In this document: piece after piece, positions 1 to 8,385 of the stretch
How positions within the stretch are numbered: position 1 is the first letter of the stretch
Layout of the letters: each line of letters begins with the position of its first letter
NCBI GenBank assembly: GCA_003427395.1
Contig: BFEA01000024.1
Location: forward strand, 3,821,582-3,853,402
From: Chara braunii
Lineage: Eukaryota; Streptophyta; Charophyceae; Charales; Characeae
Reading direction: 5' to 3'
Length of the DNA stretch: 31,821 nucleotides
Made by a program: the position numbers and the translations under genes
The notes under the pieces: generated by a model
What the model was told of the DNA's origin: nothing
Database searches by the model: none
What the model saw: the letters and a program-made list of their open reading frames with translations, nothing else

Positions 1-65
<65 letters not shown>
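1..65. repeat. (AG)n dinucleotide microsatellite at the left edge
   Basis: An uninterrupted AG repeat fills the first 65 bases. The right edge of the window ends in the complementary (CT)n, so both edges lie in the same kind of simple repeat. The true length is unknown because the tract runs off the edge. Confidence 0.98.
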
Positions 66-67
<2 letters not shown>

Positions 68-298
68 CCAACTCATCGTTTTGCTGGCCGCCATAGCCGA
101 GTTCTTGAAGAGCCTTTCTATAATATCATTTCGAGTCGTAATCAAGTTTTGTGAGTTTGCATATCATGTGGATCTTGCTGTTGCATTTCCAATATTGATC
201 CGGATTGGTCCGGATCACTTGAATTCTTATTTAATTATTGAATATAGCGACGCGTGTATTCTGCAGTTTGGATGGTCAGGTCAATTGCTTCCATTAAT
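66..298. other. Intron sequence without a recognisable gene
   Basis: AT-rich, non-coding-looking sequence between the AG tract and the start of LTR E. I looked here on the minus strand for the next malate synthase exon (the part after the HAMGGM motif) and did not find it. Confidence 0.5.
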
Positions 299-704
299 TG
301 TTGGATATTGCATCATGCAATAACCCATGACGTATGCCTCGTGGAATGTCCAAGGGCCTCGCCAGGCCACCACTCAGACCCAGGCCACAAGGGAGAAAAG
401 ACCCTAAGAAAATTCAGGGCCTGAGCGGGCGACAGTTGACCGAAGTCAACTGCCTGACGCCCAACAGTCAAAGCCAAAGTGGACCCAGCCCAGGCCGCTG
501 GTCAGACGCACACACTTGTTTGTATGCAGGTACCCAGACAGCATCAGGACCAAGGGGAAGTCTGCAACTGTGTACAATCCAGGCCTCGACTGTGAGTCAA
601 TCTGTATGACTGTGAGAAGGAGACCTGAGGCCAGACAGCCTCGTCAAACACTACATAAGGCTTGGTCTCCAGGAGGTCAACATTCAGTCTTGCTATGCTG
701 CCTC

Positions 705-790
705 GACGCTGGCTTGACTTTAGCTGGTTGCTGGCTTGATGCTGGCTCGATGCTGGCTGGACGCTGGCTTGACGCTGGCTGTGCGCTGGT
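705..790 (+). repeat. Minisatellite of GCTGGCT-type units
   Basis: Six to seven imperfect units of about 10-12 bases, each built on GCTGG followed by CTTGAC, CTTGAT, CTCGAT or CTGGAC. It lies inside LTR E. Reading frames through it give repetitive peptides that are by-products of the repeat, not genes. Confidence 0.85.
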
Positions 791-855
791 ACTGTGGACG
801 ACAACGTGGGACTGTGGCAGGATGCTGGCACCTTCTCTGCTGAGCGCCAGCCTCT

Positions 856-1045
856 GCTGACGTGGCGCATGCCACCTGTCTACATTGCTGATGTGGTGCA
901 GGCCATCTGTCTTCATTGCTGATGTGGCGCATGCCACCTGTCTACATTGCTGATGTGGCGCAGACCATCTGTCTACATTGCTGATGTGGCACAGGCCATC
1001 TGTCTCTGCTGCTGACGTGGCACTGCCCACGCTGTCTACATGAGG
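856..1045 (+). repeat. Tandem repeat of a 31-base unit inside LTR E
   Basis: About six copies of a 31-base unit of the form TGCTGATGTGGCGCATGCCA followed by CCTGTCTACAT, with variation at the GCATGCC / GCAGGCC / GCAGACC position. The repeat sits in the middle of LTR E, where U3 enhancer repeats often occur. A regulatory role is inference only. Confidence 0.85.
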
Positions 1046-1455
1046 TGACTGGTTGCGACAAGGAGGGAGATCGGAATCTGTGGATGATTGGAAAGTGGTA
1101 CTCACCTGAGGTTGACGTTGATACCGTACACTGTTGTGTGTCTTCATTGTCTCTACGAGATGACAGTGCCACATGGCACTCCTATGTGATCAGGACTTGT
1201 CAGACTTGTTACTGGACATTGATTGATGATGTGGAGGTGAGGGGAAGCCCGGAGAAGAAGTGGGTAGTGATTGGACTACTCTTTTGTGGTCACTGATTAT
1301 CTCTTCCACCCTCTCATCTGTCTAACGAGACAGTCTATTTGGTAACGAGACATTGTATCAGGTATCACTTTCACGAGTATTGGAGACATTGTGCAGATCT
1401 GAGTCTACTTGTACTTGGGCGTCTGAAGAGTATCTTCCAGTCTGGGTTCATTACA

Positions 1456-1470
1456 ATTTGGTATCGGAGC
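1456..1470 (+). other. Primer-binding site of family E
   Basis: TGGTATCGGAG (1459-1469) directly follows the CA end of the LTR. It resembles the TGGTATCAGAGC sequence complementary to the 3' end of initiator tRNA-Met, used by many plant LTR elements. The other site in this window (10675-10685) reads TGGTATCAGAG. Confidence 0.7.
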
Positions 1471-1646
1471 ATACCTCCTTCATCGCGATCTGCTGTCAGG
1501 TGCTGATGTGGCACCCAGGTAAGTGGGAGGTGCCACACGTGCAGGAACGGAACGTTTTTATTAAATTTTAAGTCAATTTTGTGGGGGGATACCTTCCTCA
1601 GGCTTTTTTGGGCAAGGACAGAAATAAATAAATAAATAGAACTCAC
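1471..1646. other. Leader stub of LTR E and start of the next malate synthase intron
   Basis: A short sequence after the E primer site, with no coding capacity, leads to the donor GTGAGTTC (minus strand, ending at 1646). An ATTT/AAAT-rich stretch lies at about 1622-1640. Confidence 0.6.
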
Positions 1647-1865
1647 CATTCCACCCATTGCATGAACACCCCGTTTATGACACGTCTGGATAAGTAATTC
1701 CGTATAGCTCTTAAGGAAGTGCTGAGTCATCCCCACTTGGCCTCTATCGGGTACAATGCGTTGTGGGTGTCCCTTGAACGTTTTTATGAAACTGAAGATG
1801 TAATCCCAGCGTCCACAGTTCAGCCCTGCCGAGTGATCGCGCAGCTCATAAAGAATCTCATTCAT
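1647..1865 (-). CDS. Malate synthase, internal exon (downstream of exon 21134-21574)
   Basis: The 219-base exon encodes 73 residues, from MNEILYEL through the LNCGRWDY and GMTQHF motifs to [14 protein letters not shown]. Malate synthase joins acetyl-CoA and glyoxylate to malate in the glyoxylate cycle, normally in glyoxysomes. The Asp of GRWDY belongs to the conserved Mg2+/substrate site of the family. The exon is open, starts after a pyrimidine-rich tract ending TTTTGCAG, and ends at ATG|GTGAGT; both ends are phase 0. It continues exon 21134-21574, which ends in LPAVFQ, the residues that precede MNEILYEL in plant enzymes. The wording ([22 protein letters not shown]) is plant-like rather than fungal. 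The remaining C-terminus, expected after GGM, was not found between 1 and 1646. Confidence 0.95.
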
Positions 1866-1984
1866 CTGCAAAACACAAACAGACACCAAGAAATGAAAAA
1901 AGACAAAGGCAGGGAGAAAGAGAAGAACACAAAAGGACAAACACACAACAAAAAGATTGACACTTAATAATAGAACGAAGTTAA

Positions 1985-2150
1985 CACTCCTACATTCATT
2001 GTTGATGATGACTACAACAACACTGCGGCCCTAAACTTTGTCGTGAGCGGTAGGTTTACCAGCTGTCATACATTGATAACGATAACTTCGACAACACTGT
2101 GGCCATAAAACCTGTGGTGACTGTGTAGTCAGCGGTGGGTTTACAGGTTG
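1985..2150. repeat. Imperfect tandem duplication of about 80 bases
   Basis: Two diverged copies, about 1985-2063 and about 2065-2145, share the series ACAACACTG(C/T)GGCC, GTG(A)GCGGTGGGTTTACAG/AGGTTTACC and a closing CTGTCAT/TTGTGA. Both lie in the giant intron. No function is apparent. Confidence 0.55.
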
Positions 2151-2284
2151 TGAATAAAATAAAATAAAATCAGAAGCATCTCTAGTTAAGAGGGAAGGTG
2201 CTATACCTTTCTTCGCCTTTAGGCTAAGAGCCGCTAACTTAAAAGGTCAAGCGTAGTAATTGTACTGTTTTGATCAGCTTCAAG

Positions 2285-2672
2285 TTAATGTCTACTATCT
2301 GGTCCATTGGGTCACACACACACAATTTGTGACACAAACATTGTTACGAAAAAAAAAATCATACAATTTCAATTTGTGACACCAAAACATTGTTAGGGAA
2401 AAAACAATCATTTACTTTCCGAGACATATCTGACTGCAATTGCGGCAGAATCTGGTTGTATCTGACCGCAAAAATGTCCAGAGCTGAGTTGAAGAAGTCC
2501 TGGATAAATTAATGTCTAATCTCTGGCCCATTGGGTCACACCCACACAATTTGTGACACAAACATTATTCGGGAAAAAAAATCATTTACTTTCCTAGATG
2601 TATCTGACTGCAATTGCACCAGACTCTGGTTGTATCTGACCGCAAAAATGTCCAGAGCTGAGTTGAAGAAGT
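2285..2672 (+). repeat. Direct tandem duplication (copies about 222 and 165 bases)
   Basis: Copy 1 (2285-2506) and copy 2 (2508-2672) share the landmarks TAATGTCTA, CCATTGGGTCACAC, CACAATTTGTGACAC, TCTGACTGCAATTGC, GGTTGTATCTGACCG and ATGTCCAGAGCTGAG in the same order. Copy 1 is longer because the ACAATTTGTGACAC segment is itself repeated once more within it (around 2360-2400). Copy 2 runs on into the gag-like ORF. Confidence 0.85.
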
Positions 2673-2830
2673 CCTACATTGAGTACGCCCCTAGCCAGAA
2701 CTTCAACATGTTAATCGCTCAGAAATCTTCGCTGCTATCCAAAGACAATTGACATTCATCGCACAGGCAAATCCCTGCATGCCGCCATCAGGATATACCC
2801 AGATGTCAGTATGCCTCACTGTGCATATTC
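2640..2830 (+). pseudogene. Short gag-like open frame, broken (unrecognised)
   Basis: From ATG at 2649 the frame reads MSRAELKKSYIEYAPSQNFN. After a frame change near 2710 it continues with about 30 hydrophilic residues (FAAIQRQLTFIAQANP) before a stop near 2840. The style suggests the N-terminus of a retrotransposon gag, but I recognise no family motif. The start region is duplicated in the tandem repeat just upstream, where the first copy stops after AELKKS. It could equally be a chance frame. Confidence 0.25.
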
Positions 2831-2869
2831 GGCTGCTTCCTGAGGAGGGCATTTAGGGGATTGACTTAC

Positions 2870-3170
2870 AGTTGGTCGCCTATGTTGTACCCTCCTGACC
2901 ATAAGTAGAACCCACCACGAGGGCTGGTAGGCTCCAGGGGATTAGGATCGCACCCAGGGCTGCGGGAAGGTCTACGGCCTTCACACTTGGTCCAATAGAA
3001 CACAACCAAAGATCCCTCTTGTACATGAAGCAGGGCAGTTTCCTGAACCTTCTCAAGTTCAACGCACCTGGTCTGATCACATACTAAGCCGTCTGAGTCT
3101 GAGTCTGTTTTACTGTGTTCCCTGTGAATGCCTGCCCATGTTTGGAATTCCTGAATGTGCTTGCATATCA
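2870..3170 (-). other. Exon-like open frame with a GTAAGT donor, unknown
   Basis: A minus-strand frame of about 100 residues ends in GGFYLWSGGYNIGDQL exactly at a consensus splice donor (CAACT|GTAAGT, exon end 2870). It lies in the malate synthase intron in the same direction as that gene. No family was recognised. It may be a fossil exon, part of a transposon or a cryptic exon. Confidence 0.25.
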
Positions 3171-3231
3171 CTAAGTCAGTTACTGTGGACTTGGTAGACT
3201 ACAATGAATGTGGGTTTGAAAGTCAGCATAC

Positions 3232-3400
3232 CTGTAAAATGCCCGGCCTGAAGTGATGGATTGATAAGTTGGCAGAAACAGGACACCTGCAGTACGTAAT
3301 CTTTCATGAGGGAGAGGAAAAAGTAGGGGACGCAGTGGGAATTTTCCAGCACTTGCTCCAGGCCCTGTCCTAGGTACAGTCTGGAAAGTCCAGAGGCAGC
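3232..3400 (-). other. Second exon-like open frame with a GTATGC donor, unknown
   Basis: The minus-strand frame includes VPYFFLSLMKDYVLQVSCF and CQLINPSLQAGHF and ends at ACAG|GTATGCTG (exon end 3232). Candidate acceptors (CTCGCAG, GACTTTCCAG, CTAGGACAG) lie just upstream, around 3375-3415. The composition is protein-like, but I do not recognise the family. With the frame at 2870-3170 it could form two exons of an unrelated or captured gene. Confidence 0.25.
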
Positions 3401-3624
3401 ATGGACCCTGCGAGCAGGCCCTCTGGACCTCTGTTTAGGCTGTATGCATCCAGTCAAGGCCCAGCCTCCACACAACTTGAACCACCAGCACACCCGAGCT
3501 CCTATCGCCCAGCAATTGATTCTGCCCGCCACCCTGATTAATAAATCACCACCGACTCACAGGTCCAGACTTTTCCAGATGACGAATCTTGCTCGAACTT
3601 ATCATCCGGAATCTACCCCTCAAT

Positions 3625-4204
3625 GTCCCTGAGCCATCCGAAACAGCGTGTGTGTCTGAAGGTGTGCACACGGCCCACCCCTATGCCGCGAGTCCTGCTG
3701 AGCCGGCCAGCCCTGCACCGTATTTATCCTCGCGGGCAATGAGCCTTACACCGACCGATTGGCTGATCAGGAGGCGTTTTTATGGACGGCCCCCGAAGTC
3801 CTCAGGAATTATTTAACGTCGCAGACAGGACGACGATCACAGCCAATGGAAGGTCCCCGCCGCTGTTTATTTATAGACGCACGGTACTCGTCTTTCCCGT
3901 AGGGCTGGCCTGCCCCTCAGAACCCCTCTATAGTGCAGCGATCAGACAAAGGACAAAGCAGCAAAGCATGCATGCTCTACTCCCGGTGGGTTGGCATGGT
4001 GACCGTGACCCAGTGCTTCGTCCAGGGCCCTTCAGATAGCACCGCCCACTCCTTCTCGATGCTCCACGTGAAGACTGACGACTCTCAAGGTTGAACGCAC
4101 TCGACTACTCACATGAGAGGACTCTCAAGACAGAACACACATCCTCACGGTAAGAAGTATCGAAGAGGGTAGATAAGGTTAGGTGCAACGTACCTCAAAA
4201 TAGC
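3625..4204. repeat. Retrotransposon leader block X, copy 1 (left side of inversion breakpoint)
   Basis: This block is a diverged direct copy of 17950-18530. Shared landmarks in order are GAAGGTGTGCA, CGGCCCACCCCT, TTATCCTCGC, GAGCCTTACACC, GGCTGATCAGGAGG, AATTATTTAACGT, GCAGACAGGACGACGATCACA, GGTTGGCATGGTGACCGTGA, GACTCTCAAGGTTGA and CCTCACGGTAAGAAGTA. In element B the block is reversed relative to the element and lies between the primer-site leader and gag. Here the homology stops abruptly at about 4204, where half of an LTR in the opposite relative orientation begins. Confidence 0.8.
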
Positions 4205-4205
4205 T

Positions 4206-4670
4206 GCCCAGCCACCATAGCTGGTGGGCGTGGACTACAGTGAGGCGCATGAGTGGTCTTCGGGTGCAAGGGAGGAAGACGTGGGTGTCAAGTCAGGGAA
4301 GGGTGAAGGATGATGATGATGATGATGATGTGAGGGCACATACCTTGTATTGGCGATGGTCTGCATTGAGCGACATCTTCAAGTACTTCGGGTTGCCGCT
4401 GATGTCAACAGTTGCATTGTCAATTAGTAGGCTGATAATAGTTGTGTAGGAGTAGGTTGGGCGCTGAGCACCAAGTAGGAGAGTGAAGGGACTGGACTCG
4501 TGTTGGTGTGGAGAGAGAAAGCTCTCTGTGACATTGGGTTTCAGTACTACGAACCTCCATTGGTGTATTATTGGCGCAATGCTGCTCTCTGGACACGGTG
4601 TGACTATCTAGCTTTCAATGTGATTGTGTAATCTGGATTCAACATCTCGCTGTTGCTCATTTTCCTTGCA
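4206..4670 (+). repeat. Displaced distal half of element B's 3' LTR
   Basis: This 465-base block is the reverse complement of 18818-19281, the distal half of B's 5' LTR. By hand alignment they differ by roughly a dozen substitutions, a 3-base difference in a GAT run and a 2-base indel, about 97% identity. It ends with CTCATTTTCCTTGCA, the LTR 3' end. Its similarity matches that between the proximal halves (10978-11900 versus 19282-19816), as expected if both halves once formed one LTR. Confidence 0.85.
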
Positions 4671-4786
4671 TATATGGATGGTTTCTTGGTGCATTGTGTA
4701 CTCTCTGCTTGGATACGACTACCTGGACAGCTGTGTGATTTCCCAACTTGGTTTTCTGTATATTGTTCACACTCATATTCCTTGCA
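4671..4786 (+). repeat. Distal end of LTR D, separated from its main part
   Basis: The segment directly follows the end of the B-type LTR half and closes with CTCATATTCCTTGCA, the family's LTR terminus. LTR D (19817-20811) lacks exactly this end. With the inferred inversion reversed, the two parts flank element B, which means B inserted into LTR D. The bases flanking B (CTATG and TATAT in the B direction) are not an obvious target duplication. Confidence 0.65.
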
Positions 4787-5517
4787 AAAGTAATAAAAAT
4801 ACATAATACAATAGGGGAGGTAGTTTGTCTCTAATTTAAGGGTCCTTACGACTATAATTTGAGCAGATACGAAAATTGATTCTTTCAACATCTTCATTTC
4901 TAGAAACTGCATAGTAGTAGTAGTGGCATAGTAGTAGCGGTAGTAGTACTAGTAGTTAGAGTGGCCTTGCGGTCACTATCTGTTGAGATCCAGCCTCGTT
5001 TCCTTTTTTTTCACTTTTTCACACCAAACCCACACAGCCCCTTCTATTCTGGAGCGTACCAGTCCAGTTGCTTGTCACCGGCAAGCATAGTACAAACAGG
5101 AAGTAATCGTAACCTGAGTTGGGCGTAATCAACCAAGGCGTGACCCCGCCCCAGTGGCGAGCGGCTGGGAGACTCCCATTGGTACCCAGTCACCGCTTCC
5201 CCTATAGCGGCCCCCTACCCAGGTATCCGTCCTCCATTATATACAACCCCTACTCCCCCATTACCCTTCTCCTCCTTACCCCTCCCCTTCCCCCCTCCCT
5301 CTATCCCACCTACCTACACACCTTTCCAGAATACATGTCCTTATTAAGCAACTTGTATATTCAGCATGATATTAAAAGCGCCTCGTCCTGCGAGAGCCAT
5401 CACATCGCCTGTTCCACATTTGGTAACTGCGGTTGTGGGTTTTAAATTTTCAGGCATTCCCACGTACAGGTATAGTGTGTGTAGCACCAATCAAAGTGTC
5501 TGCACGAGGCACATCAG
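4787..5517. other. Non-coding stretch with TAG microsatellite and pyrimidine-rich tract
   Basis: No supported gene is present. A (TAG)n-type repeat lies at about 4911-4961. A C/T-rich tract lies at about 5260-5335. Open frames across it are low-complexity and unlike any family I know. Confidence 0.55.
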
Positions 5518-5671
5518 TGTATATAAGCATCTTTTGTATATTTGGATTGTGTACATAGTACTACATAGTACATATACTATATATAGTATTGCAATGTATA
5601 TAAGCATCTTTTGTATATTTGGATTGTGTACATAGTACTACATAGTACATATACTATATATAGTATTGCAA
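5518..5671. repeat. Perfect tandem duplication of 77 bases next to LTR F1
   Basis: 5518-5594 and 5595-5671 are identical by eye over 77 bases. The unit is AT-rich with ATATAAG and ACTATATATAG motifs and ends in AGTATTGCAA, whose TGCA is also the first bases (minus-strand 3' terminus) of the following F-type LTR. Perfect identity implies a recent event compared with the surrounding decayed repeats. Confidence 0.95.
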
Positions 5672-6550
5672 TCAGACTCGCTTTCTTCTTTGCTTCACAT
5701 ACATGCAAACAGATGGCGATTCACACTAGCGCACAACGCCCACTCAAAACTCAGAGATATGGAAATCGAGAACTCGGTCGGATGCAAACTTGCTTCCACA
5801 GGCTATGGCGCAGAAGCGCCAGCACATCCAACCCTCGATACTGTTCCCAACACCATTGTTCACACTCACTTAGCTCTGGATCACCCTGAATACCCCACAC
5901 ACATTCCTCTTTGACATACACACACACACACTATTGCCTAACTACCTACTACAACAGCTATGGACGCTCTACTAACACTAACTATGGCTACGTAGTCTCA
6001 CTTCGACTTCGGGCAACATGCAGGCCACCTCGCACAAGACGCTGTAGCAGCGCTTCCGCATGGCTTACGCAGCGAATGAATGAATGGCTGGGCGTTGCCT
6101 CTTGATTTATACTTCTGTAACTCGTTGGTTTGCCCCTTTCCCATGCCCTTGGTGCTCACAGTCCCACACGGTACTTGCTTGACTGGACTATGATTGACTG
6201 GGACCGGTACCGCTGACTGCATGGGTTTGCACTGCCAACTCCATGCAGTCGCACTGCCGACATAACGCAGCTGGGCTCACCACTTGCCCACTTGCCTCTG
6301 TCTAAACATGAGCCAACTTCGAAAGGCCACTTCCGGACCTTCCGGAAGTTTGTGGTCTTGGCCTTTCGAACACTGTAGCGGCTACGACCTTGACCCTTCA
6401 GGACTGTAGCAGCTACGACCTTGACCTCTCAGAACACCTACAGCTGCGACTTCTACAAGGCTGTGACCCCTACTCATCAGATCTACAGATCGAACCCCTA
6501 CAGCTACACAGACTTACGACAGACATCAAACAAGACAGTTACAGGGGCAA
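5667..6550 (-). repeat. LTR F1 (family F, truncated)
   Basis: This is a direct copy of LTR 21776-22716. Shared blocks include TGCAATCAGACTCGCTTTCTTC at the lower end (the LTR 3' end in minus orientation), AAACAGATGGC, the GAATGAATGAATGGCTGG to CTTGATTTATACTTCTGTAA block and the GTAGCAGCTACGACC repeats. It lacks the TGAAACGG start found at 22716 and 26439. It sits against the protease remnant of element A in the opposite orientation, so it either inserted into A or replaced A's 5' part. Confidence 0.85.
6318..6370. repeat. Conserved hairpin in LTR F1
   Basis: Perfect 12-base arms TTCGAAAGGCCA (6318-6329) and TGGCCTTTCGAA (6359-6370) enclose a second inverted repeat, ACTTCCGG/CCGGAAGT. The corresponding hairpins at about 22415-22466 and 26092-26147 keep pairing although the outer arm bases differ. 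Confidence 0.8.
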
Positions 6551-6574
6551 GTGCAACGCCGGAGTCGACCTGTG

Positions 6575-7176
6575 TAGTCGACCTGTGCCAACAAACAGCA
6601 CATGGTAGTCAATGACTACCTCAAAGACATTGAGTGTCTTTTCCCGTACGCGAGAGGGGAACTAAGACATCGCGTCTCATTCCTAGTCAGCGACGATCTC
6701 CCAATGGACATCCTGTTGGGTATGTACTATCTTTCGGTTGCACAGCCCCAGTTTGACTGGGACCAAAAAGTGGTCAAGCACATTTTGCCAGGTGGGGGAC
6801 CGCCAGATTACGTAAGTTTAAGGCTAGTAGTTTGATCGAGTCCTACGGATGCATGTGTGCGGCCGCATTCTATAATTATTATAAGCAAAATCCGTAGGAG
6901 GGTATGTATCTAGTTTACGTCTCTGCAGCAGGTGAGCTGGTGAAAATGCCGCCGGAGATAGAGGGAGTTGTCGCTGAATACCCTGATCTATTTGAAGAGT
7001 CGAAAGGGGTTGTTGAGAGGGAGGTCGTCCACGCAATAGAGATTATCCCAAGATCTAGTATTCCAAAGGGTAGGATCTATCAGATGTCTCCAGGCGAGCT
7101 TGATGAGCTCCGCTGGCAACTCAAGGAACTCGTAGAGAAGGGTTGGATCCGGCCAAGTGTCTCCCCTTATGGATAA
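6575..7176 (+). pseudogene. Element A: protease C-terminus and linker to reverse transcriptase
   Basis: Homology to element B's polyprotein starts near 6575 (STCANK, then HMVVNDYLKD). It includes FLVSDDLPMDILLGMYYL, the hydrophobic segment near the C-terminus of Ty3/gypsy proteases. The catalytic Asp segment is upstream of the preserved part and is absent. From about 6904 another frame carries the pre-RT linker and the first RT residues ([14 protein letters not shown]). The frame changes near 6840-6900 and again near 7160. The left end abuts LTR F1. Confidence 0.85.
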
Positions 7177-7814
7177 GAAGGGGGAAACTTTGAGGATGTG
7201 CATTGACTATAGGGGCCTCAATGCCATCACTGTCAAGAACGGAGAGCCCCTACCTCGCATCGATGACTTGTTAGATCAAGTGCAAGGGTCCCGATACTTC
7301 AGTAAAAATAGATTCACTTTTGCAATGCTCTTGGCACCTTTCAGCACACGATGAATCGGAATTTTCATTACTACTTAGACAAGTTTGTCATCGTGTACCT
7401 CGATGACACACTTATCTTCAGTAGAACTGTCGAAGAGCATGTAGCTCACCTAGACAAGGTTCTTGGCCTCCTCGACAACACAAGTTCAAGATAAACGGGG
7501 AGAAGTTAGAGTTTGGCCGCACTGGTATCTTGTACTTGGGTCATGAGATTTTCGCGGAGGGATTGAAGCTCGATGACGCGAAGGTGGCCAACATTCGTGA
7601 CTGGCCGCTGCCTCTGTCTGTGACTGAGATAAGGTCCTTCTTGGGGATGACCGGCTACTACCGCAACTTCGTCAAGAACTATAGTACAGTGTCCGCCCCT
7701 TTGACGGACCTGACCCGCCTTGACACCCCATGGGAGTGGAAAGACAGGTGTGAGGCTGCTTTCAGACATCTCAAGCATGCTCTGACACACTATGAGGTGA
7801 CAAGCCATTTATAG
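7157..7814 (+). pseudogene. Element A: reverse transcriptase, internally deleted
   Basis: [17 protein letters not shown] and [14 protein letters not shown] are present, then the frame reads RYFSKNRF. About 40 residues present in element B (from KIDLKSGYHQI to VVMPLGL) are missing. Homology resumes in another frame with NALGTFQH and the catalytic VIVYLDD box (YLDD about 7395-7406). A frame change at about 7490 precedes the thumb/connection part (YLGHEI, GMTGYYRNFV, WEWKDRCEAAF). The deletion removes the segment containing the first catalytic Asp, so the enzyme is dead. Confidence 0.9.
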
Positions 7815-8383
7815 TCACCACGGATGCTAGCCAATATAGCATAGGCGCCGTGCTCGTACAGCAGGAGGGGCTAAAGTTGAGGCCTGTCGAGTACATGTCC
7901 AAAAAGATGCCCTCTCAGAAGTTGGCTAAGTCCACCTATGAGAAGGAGCTCTATGCGATCTATAAAGCGCTAACCCATTGGAGGCATTAGCTCCTTGGGC
8001 GGTTTTTCTACGTCAGGACTTCCCATCAGACCCTAAAGTGGATGAGAACCCAGCTTGTGCTCTCTGATGCGCTGGAACGGTGGATCAAAGTCATTGAGCA
8101 GTATGACTTCGAGCCGCAGTATCTCAAAGGTGAGTACAACAAAGTTGTTGATGCGTTATCGCGTAGGCCAGATTTCTCCGGTGCGCTGATCGCCGAGTTT
8201 GGGCTTGCGGACAATGTTACTCGCTCTTTGGTGGAATCCTATCGCGAGGACCCGTTTATAGCTGAGATCATACGCAGACTCGAGACGAAGTACAAAACAA
8301 CTTCTGCTGAGTTTGAGTTGGTCAACGGCCTACTGTTCCTTGAGAAGGCTGGGAATAAACGTTTGTGTGTGCCTAACCGTTAG
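7806..8383 (+). pseudogene. Element A: RNase H and tether
   Basis: Homology begins with FIVTTDASQYSIGAVL, where TTDAS holds the first RNase H catalytic Asp. KSTYEKELYAIYKALTHWRH follows with the catalytic Glu, then an in-frame TAG (about 7988-7990) within WRH*LLGRFF. The domain continues with HQTLKWM, IEQYDFEPQYLKGEYNKV and DALSRR, then the linker to integrase (LFLEKAGNKRLCVPNR) to a stop at 8383. It joins the RT part through a frame change near 7805. Confidence 0.9.
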
Positions 8384-8385
8384 GC

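Larger units (their letters stand above)
299..1455 (+). repeat. Putative LTR, family E (solo or 5' LTR remnant)
   Basis: The segment starts with TG (TGTTGGATATTGCA) and ends with CA (TTACA), directly followed by a primer-binding site matching the initiator tRNA-Met type. This is the normal arrangement for a 5' LTR in plus orientation. It carries two internal minisatellites. No second copy and no gag or pol of this element is visible; 180 bases after the primer site the malate synthase exon begins. It is therefore an LTR plus a stub of leader, left in the intron downstream of exon 1647-1865. The left boundary is less certain than the right. Confidence 0.6.

Noticed and set aside
705-1045. CRISPR array
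   Set aside because: Units are contiguous imperfect tandem repeats without unique spacers, and the genome is eukaryotic.
544-1174. Long minus-strand open frames rich in Gln, Ala and Ser (up to 165 residues)
   Set aside because: They read through the two minisatellites of LTR E and their peptides simply mirror the repeat unit; overlapping frames on both strands show the same pattern.
66-1646. The C-terminal malate synthase exon
   Set aside because: No frame on the minus strand resembles the family sequence expected after HAMGGM; this stretch is intron with LTR E.
3625-4204. Block X as an independent solo LTR in plus orientation
   Set aside because: It has no TG...CA ends at homology borders, no target duplication in either copy, and in element B it lies between leader and gag without a break; the leader interpretation also fits the inversion. 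Not fully excluded.
5119-5635. Plus-strand frames with proline- and tyrosine-rich peptides as a gene
   Set aside because: They cross a C/T-rich tract and the 77-base AT-rich duplication, have no motif, and change character abruptly.
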